Positions 17,174 through 27,073 of a stretch of DNA of 64,000 nt are shown here, in pieces. The position numbers and the translations under genes are program-made. The notes beneath the pieces are model-generated. The model saw nothing but the letters and a program-made list of their open reading frames with translations. It was not told where the DNA came from and ran no database searches. Location of the stretch: positions 195,017 through 259,016 of the forward strand of contig DINQ01000020.1 in assembly GCA_002426795.1 (NCBI GenBank), written 5' to 3'. Within the stretch, counting starts at the first letter, position 1. The number at the start of each line of letters is the position of its first letter. This DNA comes from Bacteroidales bacterium UBA5536. GTDB lineage: Bacteria > Bacteroidota > Bacteroidia > Bacteroidales > F082.

Positions 17174-20077
17174 TCATACCTCAGTCAAAATTAATTCGTC
17201 GATAACCGGCAAAAGTAGCTCAGCGCGAATGGGTTTGGCCAGATAAGCATCGCAGCCTGCATCGAAACATGCATTCTTTTCTTCTGTCATGGCAAAAGCC
17301 GTTTGGGCAATTATCGGTAACTCGGGGCGGATAGCCTTTATCTTCCGGGTGGCTTCATAACCATTGAGCCCTGGCAGCTGAATGTCCATCAATACAAGAT
17401 TAATTAGTGGATTGTTTTGACATGCCTCGATGGCTGACATTCCGTTGGTTGCCCGCAATATCTGCGCTTTGGTTTGCTCAAGTAGGATTTTAAGCAACTC
17501 AAAGTTTGAATCAACATCCTCAACAATTAAAATAGTTTTTCCAGCATAATCATGTTTTATACTTGAAACTGGTTTTTTTGGCAAGATATGCGGTTGCAAA
17601 AGGTACGGAAGTGTAATAACGAAACTACTGCCTTCGCCTGCCTGAGACTCCAGCCTGATACTTCCTTTCATCAGCTGCACAAACTGGCTCACTATGCTCA
17701 GACCAAGACCAGTGCCTGGATAAAGTTTTTTGCCTCCTTCGTGGATTTTAATAAAACGTTCAAAAACAGCTCCTTGCTTGTCTGCAGGAATCCCAATTCC
17801 GGTATCATTAACAAAGATTTGAATGGTCTCAGGCTCCTGATGCTCATTTTTATTAACTACAAATCCAAAAGTGATGGTTCCTTTTTCGGTAAATTTAAGT
17901 GCATTGTCGATCAGATTTGTCAGTATTTGCTTCAATTTTAACTTGTCGGCAAACATTGTAACCAACTTATCAGGGATGTTGAGTTGTATTTCGACTTGGC
18001 TAGCTGAGCTTTTCTGCATCATGCCCTGATAGTTGTCGTGCAGATTTTTAAACAAATCAGTTATATTACATTTTTCGAGATTTAATCTCACTTCACCGGC
18101 TTCTATCCTGGCCAGATCGATAATGTCGCCAATTAAATTGAGTAAGGTGTTGCCGTTTTCATGAATCAACTTAATAAAACGAGCCTTTTCTTCTTTTGTT
18201 AAATCATCTTCATCGAGCAGATCGCTAAAGCCGATTATGGCGTTGAGCGGCGTTCTGATTTCGTGCGACATATTTGATAAAAAGGCCGTTTTTAGCCGGT
18301 CTGATTCTTCCGCTTTTTTAAGGGCATACTCAAGTTTTCTTTCGGTTTGTTTTCTGATGCTGATGTCGCGACCCAATACAATCAGCCCTTTCCTGCTTCC
18401 ATCGGCATTAAAAAGCGGCACCTTGATTACATCAAAAATCATCCAATCACCATTTGCAGCTTCAATCTGCTCATCGCTGCGTGTAATGACACCTTTTTGC
18501 CAGGTTATTTCATCTGACAATACGTTGGATTCCAGTGTTTCGCGGTACTCTGGCTTGTCGCCTATGAGTTCGCGGTCCGTTTTAAAACGGTAATCAAGAG
18601 CCTTTAAACCGTAAAGCGAAATGAGTGCTTCATTGGCCTGCAGCCATTGCCCGAGACCGTTTTTGAAACAAATAAAATCGGGGGTTGCGTTGATTAAAGT
18701 GCGAAGCAGCTCTTCCTGTTCGCTCAGGTTTTGGTGTGAGAGGCTGAGTGCTGTTTTTGCCTCCGCCAGGGCCTGATTGTTTTGTTGAAGATCGCTGTTG
18801 GTTTGTCTGATTTTTTTATTCAGCCTGATGAGCATGAAAATCAAAGCAATTACGATAATAAGTGATAGAAAACTAACAATTAATAAAATGCGTTGTAAGT
18901 ATAATTGGCGTTTTTGTTGAATGAGCAGTTTGTCCTGCGCAGCTTTTTCTTTTAGTAAGTGGTCGACTTCCTGCATTTTATTATTCACTTCTAATCGGGC
19001 CTGCAGGTTTTGAACGGCTGTGGAGTCGAACAAGTTTTTGATGGAGTCGAACAAATCATGGTAATGTATCACGGCATCAAAGGCCTGCTCTCGCTTACCG
19101 GTATGCCGCCATGTTTCGTAAAGGTTTCGCAATGCATCGAGTCGCAGCAGCCGATCGTTGGTTTTGTAGCTGATTTCGAGTGCTTTTTTAAACTCTTCAG
19201 TGGCATGTTCGTAATTTCCATGATCATAATAACAATTGCCAATTCCCAAGTGATTGTTCCCGCTAAAAACGCCAGCCTTATCATAAACTCTTGCCGCTTT
19301 TTTGAAGTAAAACATTGCGCTATCCTTTCTGTTCTGAAGATAATGAATAAGGCCGATATTGTGCCAACTGTTGGCAATTCCAACCATATCTTTGTTATGT
19401 TTCCCAATACTTACCGATTCTTTGAAAATTACCATGGCTTTGTCATAGTTCTTCAAACTTTTTTCGACAAGTCCCCAGTTATTCAGTGCACTCATCATCG
19501 TTGACGAGTCATTCGCCTTATTTGCCAGCTCGAATGCCGACTCAAAATAGGGGAGAGCCTCGCTGAATGACTCAAGTTGATAATAGAGAGATCCGATGTT
19601 GTTTTTAATATGTGCAATCTTCAAGCTATCCTTCAATTGGGCATGAATTTGCAGTGCCTCGGTATAACTTTGAATGGACTGATTGTATTTGCCCAGAGAG
19701 GCGTAGTTAATTCCACGGTTGTTAAAAACATTTGAAATCTCAATCTGGTTGTTTGTTTTCTCAAAATAACGCATGGCCGAGTCGAACATTTCGAGGCTTT
19801 TTTCTGATTGCCCTGCATAGTAATTGGCTACACCAACTGCTTTATAACATTGTCCTTTTAGTGAATCATTTGTCGTTTTAAGGGCTGTTTCAAGAGCAAC
19901 TGTGCTATAATTGATCGCCTTTTCGGTCGACTTGCTATAAAACGACTTGGCTAAAATCAGGTAATCGGTTGCAGTTTTCTCGAGGTCCTGAGATTGAACT
20001 GATTGTTGAACCTGAGCAAGCACAAAAGCCGGCAACAATAATGGCATAGCAACCAGCAAATAGAGTTTATGTATCAT
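17174..20077 (-). CDS. TPR-PAS hybrid histidine kinase with C-terminal receiver
   Basis: 967 aa. Signal peptide (about 1-22), then about seven TPR repeats (about 30-345; e.g. YASLGKYNQSIQSYTEALQI) predicted in the periplasm. A transmembrane helix at about 400-420 (RILLIVSFLSLIIVIALIFM) is followed by a coiled coil and a PAS domain (about 462-585; RTLINATPDFICFKN). Then come HisKA with phospho-acceptor in FLSNMSHEIRTPLNAI (about residue 605), the HATPase (NLIDNALKFTEKG, DTGIGIP, GTGLGLSIV) and a receiver (ILIVEDVDSNFELL ... LVLMDIQLPGLNG, phospho-Asp in LMD). The TPR-sensor hybrid kinase design is common in Bacteroidota. The output partner is not in the window. The upstream gene overlaps its start by 11 bp. 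Confidence 0.93.
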   Translation of the reverse strand: MIHKLYLLVAMPLLLPAFVLAQVQQSVQSQDLEKTATDYLILAKSFYSKSTEKAINYSTVALETALKTTNDSLKGQCYKAVGVANYYAGQSEKSLEMFDSAMRYFEKTNNQIEISNVFNNRGINYASLGKYNQSIQSYTEALQIHAQLKDSLKIAHIKNNIGSLYYQLESFSEALPYFESAFELANKANDSSTMMSALNNWGLVEKSLKNYDKAMVIFKESVSIGKHNKDMVGIANSWHNIGLIHYLQNRKDSAMFYFKKAARVYDKAGVFSGNNHLGIGNCYYDHGNYEHATEEFKKALEISYKTNDRLLRLDALRNLYETWRHTGKREQAFDAVIHYHDLFDSIKNLFDSTAVQNLQARLEVNNKMQEVDHLLKEKAAQDKLLIQQKRQLYLQRILLIVSFLSLIIVIALIFMLIRLNKKIRQTNSDLQQNNQALAEAKTALSLSHQNLSEQEELLRTLINATPDFICFKNGLGQWLQANEALISLYGLKALDYRFKTDRELIGDKPEYRETLESNVLSDEITWQKGVITRSDEQIEAANGDWMIFDVIKVPLFNADGSRKGLIVLGRDISIRKQTERKLEYALKKAEESDRLKTAFLSNMSHEIRTPLNAIIGFSDLLDEDDLTKEEKARFIKLIHENGNTLLNLIGDIIDLARIEAGEVRLNLEKCNITDLFKNLHDNYQGMMQKSSASQVEIQLNIPDKLVTMFADKLKLKQILTNLIDNALKFTEKGTITFGFVVNKNEHQEPETIQIFVNDTGIGIPADKQGAVFERFIKIHEGGKKLYPGTGLGLSIVSQFVQLMKGSIRLESQAGEGSSFVITLPYLLQPHILPKKPVSSIKHDYAGKTILIVEDVDSNFELLKILLEQTKAQILRATNGMSAIEACQNNPLINLVLMDIQLPGLNGYEATRKIKAIRPELPIIAQTAFAMTEEKNACFDAGCDAYLAKPIRAELLLPVIDELILTEV

Positions 20078-20528
20078 ACGGCCTGGGATGTTCGGTATTA
20101 ATCATTTGATTGTAATCAGGTATAGTATCAAGAAAAACCAATGCCTTTTTATCCAGATCTATCTGGCAGCAATATTGCTGTTCTCCGTTGGTAAGCAATA
20201 AATAATCCACTTGCAGACTAAAGTTATATCTCGCGGCTTGTTCAAGCGTTTTTTGTTGAATGGGGATGTGTGCTGCCTTACATTCAACAATCATCATGGG
20301 TTTGCCATCTCTCGAGAAAACAACGATATCGCACCTTTTTTTAAGTTCGTGAAGTTTAATAGTATGCTCAACTGCCAACAGTCCTGTTGGAACACCAAGC
20401 TGTTCGACAAGTTGATGAAGTGTTTGTTGACGCACCTTTTCTTCAGGTGTCAGGGCAACATATTTTTTCCGAATGGGGTCGAATACCTCTGTTCGCCCGG
20501 CATTTTCGCTGGTTTTAAACCATAACAT
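20067..20528 (-). CDS. Stand-alone HSDR_N-like nuclease-fold protein
   Basis: 153 aa. This is the N-terminal domain of type I restriction R subunits (HSDR_N_2) as a single-domain protein. KYVALTPEEKVRQQTLHQLV precedes the PD-(D/E)xK core, visible as KKRCDIVVF and MMIVECKA (catalytic Asp, Glu and Lys all kept). There is no helicase domain and no hsdM/hsdS nearby, so it is not a restriction system. This single-domain form is widespread in Bacteroidota with unknown role. It overlaps the kinase gene by 11 bp, so they are probably co-transcribed. Confidence 0.88.
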   Translation of the reverse strand: MLWFKTSENAGRTEVFDPIRKKYVALTPEEKVRQQTLHQLVEQLGVPTGLLAVEHTIKLHELKKRCDIVVFSRDGKPMMIVECKAAHIPIQQKTLEQAARYNFSLQVDYLLLTNGEQQYCCQIDLDKKALVFLDTIPDYNQMINTEHPRPYDT

Positions 20529-20702
20529 TTCATTACTCCTTTTCCCACAAACTGACGCCGTCAGTCATAAGCCTGTAAAGGTAAATATTATGCCGCTGAA
20601 AGCACACATACGTAGTGAGTTTAAAATCGTTTTAAATAGGCTGGTTGCTTTAACTGCAGCCTCTACTGAGCAAAAGCAAGCCCAGCAAAACAAAATATCG
20701 TT

Positions 20703-20710
20703 TACCTTTG
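20703..20710 (+). promoter_or_regulatory. -7 promoter element of the AMP nucleosidase-holA operon
   Basis: TACCTTTG, a perfect TAnnTTTG match, 20 bp before ATG 20731. It supports the short AMP nucleosidase start. Confidence 0.5.
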
Positions 20711-20730
20711 CATGCCAAATCCCTAAGTTG

Positions 20731-21501
20731 ATGAAAACGAAAAAAGAGATCATTGAGAACTGGTTGCCGCGCTATACAGGTTTGGCACTCGAAGAGTTTG
20801 GCGAGTATGTTATATTGACAAATTTTAACCAATACCTGGAGTTGTTTGCTGAATGGCACAATGTGCCTGTGGTTGGATCAGATCATCCCATGCCTTGCGC
20901 CACATCGGGCAATATCAGTATCATAAATTTTGGAATGGGAAGCGCCAATGCAGCAACTGTGATGGATCTCATCGGGGCTATTCATCCAAAGGCTGTTTTG
21001 TTTCTGGGAAAATGTGGTGGCCTGAAGAAAAAAAACAAAGTAGGTGATTTGATTTTGCCTATTGCTGCCATTCGGGGCGAGGGCACATCAAATGATTATC
21101 TTCCTGTTGAAGTGCCAGCTTTGCCCGCCTTTAGCCTGCAGAAAGCGATTTCAACTACCATACGCGATCATGGAAGAGACTATTGGACAGGGACCGTATT
21201 TACTACCAACAGGCGTGTTTGGGAGCACGACGAAGAGTTTAAGGAATACTTGATCGAAACGCGCAGCATGGCTGTTGATATGGAAACAGCTACTATCTTT
21301 GTGGTCGGGTTTGCCAATGAAATTCCGACGGGCGCATTGTTGCTGGTGTCTGATCAGCCGATGGTGCCAGAGGGAGTCAAGACTTCTGAAAGCGACAGGC
21401 GCGTCAACCAGCGATTTGTTTCTGATCACCTGAAGATTGGCATAGATGCCCTGGAGCAGCTCATCAATAACGGAATTACAGTGAAACACCTGCGTTTTTA
21501 A
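20731..21501 (+). CDS. amn: AMP nucleosidase (short Bacteroidota form)
   Basis: 256 aa. It hydrolyses AMP to adenine and ribose 5-phosphate. The protein shows the nucleoside-phosphorylase-like fold: IINFGMGSANAATVMDLI, VLFLGKCGGLKKKNKVGDLILP (phosphate/ribose binding), and AVDMETATIFVVGFAN followed by LLLVSDQPM with the catalytic Asp. The N-terminal AMP-nucleosidase regulatory domain of the E. coli enzyme is absent, as in other Bacteroidota. The start at 20731 is chosen from homologue-like length and the promoter element at 20703; an open frame extends upstream but overlaps the divergent gene. holA follows after 12 bp. Confidence 0.9.
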   Translation: MKTKKEIIENWLPRYTGLALEEFGEYVILTNFNQYLELFAEWHNVPVVGSDHPMPCATSGNISIINFGMGSANAATVMDLIGAIHPKAVLFLGKCGGLKKKNKVGDLILPIAAIRGEGTSNDYLPVEVPALPAFSLQKAISTTIRDHGRDYWTGTVFTTNRRVWEHDEEFKEYLIETRSMAVDMETATIFVVGFANEIPTGALLLVSDQPMVPEGVKTSESDRRVNQRFVSDHLKIGIDALEQLINNGITVKHLRF

Positions 21502-21513
21502 TCTCCTGCCACC

Positions 21514-22512
21514 GTGACTTACGAGCAAATTCTGTCTGATATCCGCAACAAGGTTTACTATCCCATTTATGTTTTGATGGGTGAGGAGCCTTTTTTTATT
21601 GACACAATTTCAGATTTACTCGAAGAACAGGTGCTTGATCCGGCCGACCGAGCTTTTAATCAGCTTGTTCTTTATGGCCGTGATGTTGATGTACAAACAA
21701 TTGTGACGCAGGCCCGTAACTACCCCATGACGGGTAATTATCAGGTAATCATCGTAAAAGAAGCGCAAGACATCAAGAATATTGAAGACCTTGAGAACTA
21801 CATCGAGAAGATTCCCGATACCACCATTTTGGTCATCAATTACAAATACAAAAAGATCGACAAACGCCGGGCTCTTGCTAAAAAAGTGGATAAAAGAGGT
21901 GTGCTTTTTGAGTCGAAGAAGCTTTACGACAACAATATCCCGGGCTGGATTGAAAAGTACCTGAGTCAAAGCAATTATAGTATTACACCAAAAGCGTGTC
22001 AGATGTTGGCCGATTTTCTGGGAAACGACTTGCACAAGGTAAGAAACGAACTGGAAAAACTGATGATTGCTGTGCCTGCTTCACGGCGTATCAATGATGA
22101 AGATGTTGAGCGAAATATTGGGATTTCGAAAGATTTCAATATTTTTGAGTTGCAAAAGGCTTTGGGACAGAGAGATGTGTTTAAAGCCAATCAAACCATT
22201 GATCACTTCGGCGCCAACAGCAAGGATTATCCGTTGCTCATGACTACCATCATGTTATATGGTTTTTATACCAAAATTCTTAAAATTCATTCTACGCGCG
22301 ATAAAAGCAGAAATAATCTGGCCAGCCTGTTGGGGCTCAATCCATTTTTTGTACAAGACTACCAAACAGCTGCTGCTAATTTTACCATTGCCGATGCCGT
22401 CCGTGGCATCAGTATTCTTCGCGAATACGACTTAAAGGGAAAGGGATACGGAAGCAGCGATATAGGTGATGCTGAGCTGTACAAAGAAATGATTTTCAAG
22501 CTTTTGCACTGA
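21514..22512 (+). CDS. holA: DNA polymerase III subunit delta
   Basis: 332 aa with a GTG start (MTYEQILSDIRNKVYYPIYV). HolA is the clamp-loader subunit that opens the beta clamp. The degenerate AAA+ start YVLMGEEPFFIDTISDLL, the NYPMTGNYQVIIVKEAQDIK segment (Walker-B-like) and the helical C-terminal collar (ALGQRDVFKANQTIDHF, YELYKEM-like end) fit the family. It follows the AMP nucleosidase gene by 12 bp and is convergent, with a 2-bp gap, to the acyl-CoA ligase gene on the other strand. Confidence 0.92.
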   Translation: MTYEQILSDIRNKVYYPIYVLMGEEPFFIDTISDLLEEQVLDPADRAFNQLVLYGRDVDVQTIVTQARNYPMTGNYQVIIVKEAQDIKNIEDLENYIEKIPDTTILVINYKYKKIDKRRALAKKVDKRGVLFESKKLYDNNIPGWIEKYLSQSNYSITPKACQMLADFLGNDLHKVRNELEKLMIAVPASRRINDEDVERNIGISKDFNIFELQKALGQRDVFKANQTIDHFGANSKDYPLLMTTIMLYGFYTKILKIHSTRDKSRNNLASLLGLNPFFVQDYQTAAANFTIADAVRGISILREYDLKGKGYGSSDIGDAELYKEMIFKLLH

Positions 22513-22514
22513 TA

Positions 22515-24284
22515 TTACCTGTAAAGCTCCTCAATTTGCAGGGCATATTTCCGATGCAGAAATTTCCGCTTAAGTTTCATGGTAGGCGACAATTCGCCGG
22601 TTTCTACATTCCATGTATCGGCCAAAAGCATAAAACGCTTGATCTGTTCTGTTTTATCGAGTTGTTTATTCATCAATTGCACTTCGCGGTCAATTCTTTC
22701 TTTGATGACCGGATCTTTGATGATTTCTTTGGGGCTTGTAAAAGTTTTTCCTTTTACGGCACACCACGATTCGAGGTGCGAAAAGTCTGGAATAATGAGG
22801 GCAGCAGCATAGTTTTTACCTTCGCCCACAACAATAGCCTGTTCGATAAATGCTGATTCTTTCAGCTTGTTTTCTACAGGTTGTGGAGCAACATATTTAC
22901 CGCCTGAGGTTTTGAAAATTTCTTTCTTGCGATCTGTGATGCGAAGGAATTTACCTTCCATACGGCCAATGTCACCCGTATGCAACCAGCCTTCATCGTC
23001 GATGATTTCACGGGTTAAATCGTCACGTTTATAATAGCCCAGCATGATATGCGGACCTTTGGTAAGAATTTCGCCATCCTCCGCTATTTTTATTTCAACA
23101 CCCGGCAGGGCAGGGCCAACAGTTCCAATTTTTACTCCTCCTGGTTCAAAGTTGCTGACGGCAATAACCGGAGAAGTTTCGGTGAGTCCGTAACCTTCCA
23201 TAATTTGAATTCCAGCTGCCCAAAAAACCCGCGAGATGCGTTCCTGAAGGCTGGCGCCTCCGCTGACTATGGAATTGAGTCGGCCACCCAGTGCGCTATG
23301 CCATTTACTGAAAACCAGTTTACGTGCGAGACTGAGTTTGATGCGATACCACATGCCCTGATTCTGCCAGGGCTCAAACTGTTCGCCCACGCCAATGGCC
23401 CAGAAGAAAATCACTTTTTTAATTCCTTTTAAGCCACGGCCCTTTCTGATGATTTTTTGATAAGTTTTCTCCAATACGCGCGGAACTGCAGTAAACAACT
23501 CGGGTTTGGCATCCCGGATGTATTCGCCCAACTGATCAATATTGTCGCAATAATAGATGGTGGCCCCGTGTTGCTGGTAAGTGTAATTCATGATACGTTC
23601 GAGCACATGACACAGCGGTAAAAAGCTGAGTACTCTTTCAATGGGATTGTGCGACAAAATTTCGACACAAGCCTGTGAGTTGCTCATCATGTTGTTGTGC
23701 GACAACATGACACCTTTTGGCGATCCTGTCGTGCCTGAGGTATAAATCAAGGTAGCAAGGCCGCCAGATTCTATGCTGGATTTTATTGTTTCGAGCTCCA
23801 GCTGTTTCTGTGAAGTTTTACCTCTGTTGATCAATTCGTTCCAGTTGCGCAATCCATCCACCGACCGAATACTGAAAATCCCTTCGAGGCTTGGCACTTC
23901 ATTGATCACATCCTTGATGCGGGCGTAATAATTTTCGTCGGAAACAATGATATATTTGACTTCTGCATCATTAAAAATAAACTGGTAGTTGTTGTCGCTG
24001 ATGGTTGGATAAATTGGCACCTGCACAGCCCCGATTTGCAAAAGTGCCATATCGAAAAAGTTCCATTCAGGTGTATTTTTGAGGATAGTAGCGATTTTAT
24101 CGCCTTTCAGAATGCCTGATTCTAGCAGTCCGAGGCTCAGCCAGTCGACGGTTTGAACGTATTCAGCAGCCGTAACATTGTTCCAGACTCCTTTGGTGCG
24201 AAGGGCAAAAACAGCCTTTGAGGCGTGTTCGGGCTGTCTGAAAAGATCCAGAATATCAAAAATACGCGTGACTTTCATGTTCAT
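22515..24284 (-). CDS. Long-chain fatty acid-CoA ligase (AMP-forming), copy 2
   Basis: 589 aa (or 587 from the second Met at 24278). Activates fatty acids to acyl-CoA through an acyl-adenylate, at the inner membrane face. Core motifs: LIYTSGTTGSPKGVMLSHNN (P-loop, A3), EGYGLTETSPVIA (A5), GWLHTGDIGR (A7), and ITDRKKEIFKTSGGKYVAPQ (A8 with the hinge Asp, A10 Lys region). It is of the FAA1-like (COG1022) type. It lies 20 bp downstream of a close paralogue in the same direction, so the pair is an operon and a tandem duplication. Confidence 0.93.
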   Translation of the reverse strand: MNMKVTRIFDILDLFRQPEHASKAVFALRTKGVWNNVTAAEYVQTVDWLSLGLLESGILKGDKIATILKNTPEWNFFDMALLQIGAVQVPIYPTISDNNYQFIFNDAEVKYIIVSDENYYARIKDVINEVPSLEGIFSIRSVDGLRNWNELINRGKTSQKQLELETIKSSIESGGLATLIYTSGTTGSPKGVMLSHNNMMSNSQACVEILSHNPIERVLSFLPLCHVLERIMNYTYQQHGATIYYCDNIDQLGEYIRDAKPELFTAVPRVLEKTYQKIIRKGRGLKGIKKVIFFWAIGVGEQFEPWQNQGMWYRIKLSLARKLVFSKWHSALGGRLNSIVSGGASLQERISRVFWAAGIQIMEGYGLTETSPVIAVSNFEPGGVKIGTVGPALPGVEIKIAEDGEILTKGPHIMLGYYKRDDLTREIIDDEGWLHTGDIGRMEGKFLRITDRKKEIFKTSGGKYVAPQPVENKLKESAFIEQAIVVGEGKNYAAALIIPDFSHLESWCAVKGKTFTSPKEIIKDPVIKERIDREVQLMNKQLDKTEQIKRFMLLADTWNVETGELSPTMKLKRKFLHRKYALQIEELYR

Positions 24285-24304
24285 TGGTTAGGGTAATTGG
24301 TCTG

Positions 24305-26080
24305 TCAGTTATTGTATAGACGGTCGATTTTATCCTTATATTTACTCATGATGAATGAGCGCTTCAATTTCAGGTTTGCTGTGAGTTCACCTGATTGCAC
24401 AGTCCACTCATGATCGGTTAGCTCAAACTTTTTGATTTTTTCATAATCGCCAAAATAGGCATTGTATGTTTCAACTTCCTTTCGCAGTCGCAGGAGGATT
24501 TCTTTGTGAGTGATCATGTCGCTGTCGGAGGTGTATGGAATACCCTTGATGCGACACCACGAGCGAAGATGTTCGAAATTTGGAACAATCAGCGCCGAAG
24601 CAAATTTCTGATTCTCGCCAATAACCATAATTCCATCGATGAATGGAGATTCTTTGAAACGGTTTTCGATGAGTGCCGGACTAATATATTTTCCCATCGA
24701 AGTCTTGAAAATCTCTTTGATACGCCCAGTAATTTTTAGGTGACCCGAAGCTTCCACATGGCCAACATCGCCGGTATGAAACCAACCTTCGGGGTCAATA
24801 GCATCGGCAGTCATTTCTTCTGCTTTGAAATATCCTTTCATCACATTGGGCCCTTTCACAAGAATCTCACCCTGCTCAGATATTTTAACCTCAACATTTT
24901 TGATGATTTTTCCCACGCTACTGAAAAGGACTCCGCCTTTTTCGAGTGTGTTTACAGCGATAACCGGAGAGGTTTCTGTAAGTCCATATCCCTCCAAAAC
25001 CGGTATTTTTGCGGCCGTAAAAACCTTGATTAGTCTGGGTTGCAAAGCTGCGCCTCCCGAAACGATCACGCGCATCTGCCCGCCCAATGCTTCGCGCCAT
25101 TTGCTGAAAACCAATTTGTTGGCAATCGCCAGCTGGATCTTGTGAAAAATATTGTTTTTCCCTTCTTCCTTGTAAGACATTCCAAGGTTTACTGCCCAAA
25201 AGAAAATTTGTTTTTGTATGCCTTTCAACTTGAGCCCTTTGGCAATGATCTTGTCGTAAACTTTCTCGAGCAAACGGGGTACGGTGGTAAGGATATGGGG
25301 AGAAATCTCTCTGATGTTATCACCGATAGTGCCCATATTCTCCGCATAGTAAATGCTCACGCCCAAATACTGATAAGTGTAGATATTCATACGTTCGTAC
25401 ACATGACAAAGGGGCAGGTAACTCAGTGCTTTACAATGCTCATCAACAGGAAAATAGGAGTGCACGGCATCAACATTACTGAGCAGGTTATTGTGCGAAA
25501 GCATCACGCCTTTTGGGTTTCCTGTGGTGCCACTGGTGTAAATGAGCGTAGCAAGATCATCTGGTTTGATTTTATCTTTGATTTTCTGCAGTTTATCAGG
25601 CTGTGGATTTGCTTTGCCCATCTCAATCAGTTCGCTCAGGTGTTGAACTCCTTCTGTTGTTTTGAAGGTGTAAACGCCTTGAATGGCTGGAATCTCCGGC
25701 AGAATGTGTTTCACTTTACGGAATAATTCCTGCCCTGCAACGAAAACATATTTTACTTCTGCATGTTCCAGAATGTATTTGTAGTCGGCTTCGCTGATGG
25801 TGGGATAGATAGGGACATGGACCGCTCCGGTCTGTAAAATACCCATATCAATGAAATTCCACTCCGGACAATTGTTGGAGATAGTGGCGATTTTATCATT
25901 TACTTCTACTCCGAGCTGCAATAAACCATAGCTGATATGATCTGCAATTTCGCGGTACTGATCAATCGAATAAGTGACCCACTTGCCGTTTTCTTTGCCG
26001 GCTAACGTATCATCTTTTGGTTTAAAACTTTTCTGGTGATAAGGCAGTAAATCGAAGATACGTGTAATAGAGCGATCCAT
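24305..26080 (-). CDS. Long-chain fatty acid-CoA ligase (AMP-forming), copy 1
   Basis: 591 aa, paralogue of the next gene. It has the same FAA1-type adenylation motifs: LIYTSGTTGNPKGVMLSHNN, EGYGLTETSPVIAVNTL, GWFHTGDVGHVE, ITGRIKEIFKTSMGKYISPA. Length and N-terminus (SITRIFDLLPYHQ) align with copy 2 (TRIFDILDLFRQ), so both are full length with no visible loss of catalytic residues. Divergence throughout suggests an old duplication with different chain-length preferences; that last point is inference. First gene of the two-gene unit. Confidence 0.93.
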   Translation of the reverse strand: MDRSITRIFDLLPYHQKSFKPKDDTLAGKENGKWVTYSIDQYREIADHISYGLLQLGVEVNDKIATISNNCPEWNFIDMGILQTGAVHVPIYPTISEADYKYILEHAEVKYVFVAGQELFRKVKHILPEIPAIQGVYTFKTTEGVQHLSELIEMGKANPQPDKLQKIKDKIKPDDLATLIYTSGTTGNPKGVMLSHNNLLSNVDAVHSYFPVDEHCKALSYLPLCHVYERMNIYTYQYLGVSIYYAENMGTIGDNIREISPHILTTVPRLLEKVYDKIIAKGLKLKGIQKQIFFWAVNLGMSYKEEGKNNIFHKIQLAIANKLVFSKWREALGGQMRVIVSGGAALQPRLIKVFTAAKIPVLEGYGLTETSPVIAVNTLEKGGVLFSSVGKIIKNVEVKISEQGEILVKGPNVMKGYFKAEEMTADAIDPEGWFHTGDVGHVEASGHLKITGRIKEIFKTSMGKYISPALIENRFKESPFIDGIMVIGENQKFASALIVPNFEHLRSWCRIKGIPYTSDSDMITHKEILLRLRKEVETYNAYFGDYEKIKKFELTDHEWTVQSGELTANLKLKRSFIMSKYKDKIDRLYNN

Positions 26081-26180
26081 AGGCGTTGCATTGAGTAGTT
26101 AATAAGTAAAGCAGGCCAAGATGTTGTTTTTTGGCGCACAATAATAGTAAAAAAAAGTAAAAAACCAGCTATGCTGTTGA

Positions 26181-26954
26181 TTACTTGTTGGTTTGCCTTA
26201 AAATTTGAGTGGCACTGGCTTGTGCAGTGGGCATGATGAGCAGGTCGTTGATGTTCACATGGGCCGGAACATTGGCAACATACCAGATAGCATCAGCAAT
26301 ATCTGCTGCTCGCAAAGGCTCGAAACCTGTGTAAACATTTTTCGCACGTTCGGCATCGCCTTTGAAACGAACCATCGAAAATTCAGTTTCAACGGCTCCG
26401 GGAGCGATCTGGCTTACCCTGATTCCGGCGTCCAACAAATCCATTCGCATGGCTTTGGTAAGGCCGTCAACGGCATGCTTGGTAGCGCAATAAACATTGC
26501 CTCCCGGATAGGCTTCTTTTCCGGCGATCGAACCCACGTTGACGATGTGTCCAAATCCCTGCTCAACCATTAGCGGTGCAATGGCGCGCGAAACGTAGAG
26601 CAATCCTTTCACATTTGTATCGATCATGCGCTCCCAGTCATCGATCAGTCCATCCTGAAATGGCCCGATTCCAACTGCCAACCCTGCATTGTTGATGAGC
26701 AGGTCGACCTGAAGCTTATTTCTGCCAATCAAGGCAGCCAGTTTGGTGCTGCTTTCCTGAACTCTCACATCCTGTTCAAAAGTGGTTACGTGAATCTGGT
26801 ATTCGGCTTCAAGCCTGTTTTTTAAGGCCTCAATTTTTTCCAGGCGTCTTGCTGTAAGCAAGAGGTTCCATCCTCCGGAGGCAAAGCGAACTGCGGCGGC
26901 TTCTCCAATACCGCTGCTGGCTCCTGTGATTAGTGCGAGTTTTTGTTTTTCCAT
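26181..26954 (-). CDS. Short-chain dehydrogenase/reductase (YdfG-like)
   Basis: 257 aa classical SDR. Nucleotide-binding TGASSGIGEAAAVRFA near the N-terminus, the structural NNAGLAVG motif, catalytic Ser in VNVGSIAGK and YCATKHA (Tyr-x3-Lys). An Arg after the second strand (LTARRLEKIEAL) points to NADP(H). The overall pattern, including PGAVETEFSMVRFKGD, matches YdfG/serine 3-dehydrogenase-like SDRs that reduce 3-hydroxy acids or malonic semialdehyde. The precise substrate is uncertain. Monocistronic. Confidence 0.9.
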   Translation of the reverse strand: MEKQKLALITGASSGIGEAAAVRFASGGWNLLLTARRLEKIEALKNRLEAEYQIHVTTFEQDVRVQESSTKLAALIGRNKLQVDLLINNAGLAVGIGPFQDGLIDDWERMIDTNVKGLLYVSRAIAPLMVEQGFGHIVNVGSIAGKEAYPGGNVYCATKHAVDGLTKAMRMDLLDAGIRVSQIAPGAVETEFSMVRFKGDAERAKNVYTGFEPLRAADIADAIWYVANVPAHVNINDLLIMPTAQASATQILRQTNK

Positions 26955-27073
26955 CTCTTTATTTTTTGCTCATCCAAAATTAAGTAATCATTTCATGTGC
27001 AAGATAAGAAAAAGGCCATAAGCAGCATGGCAGCATCAAGCTGCGTTGAAGATTATCCTGAATACGCATCAGC

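Noticed and set aside
20067..20528. Restriction-modification system
   Set aside because: Only the HSDR_N-like domain is present; there is no helicase, methylase or specificity subunit nearby.
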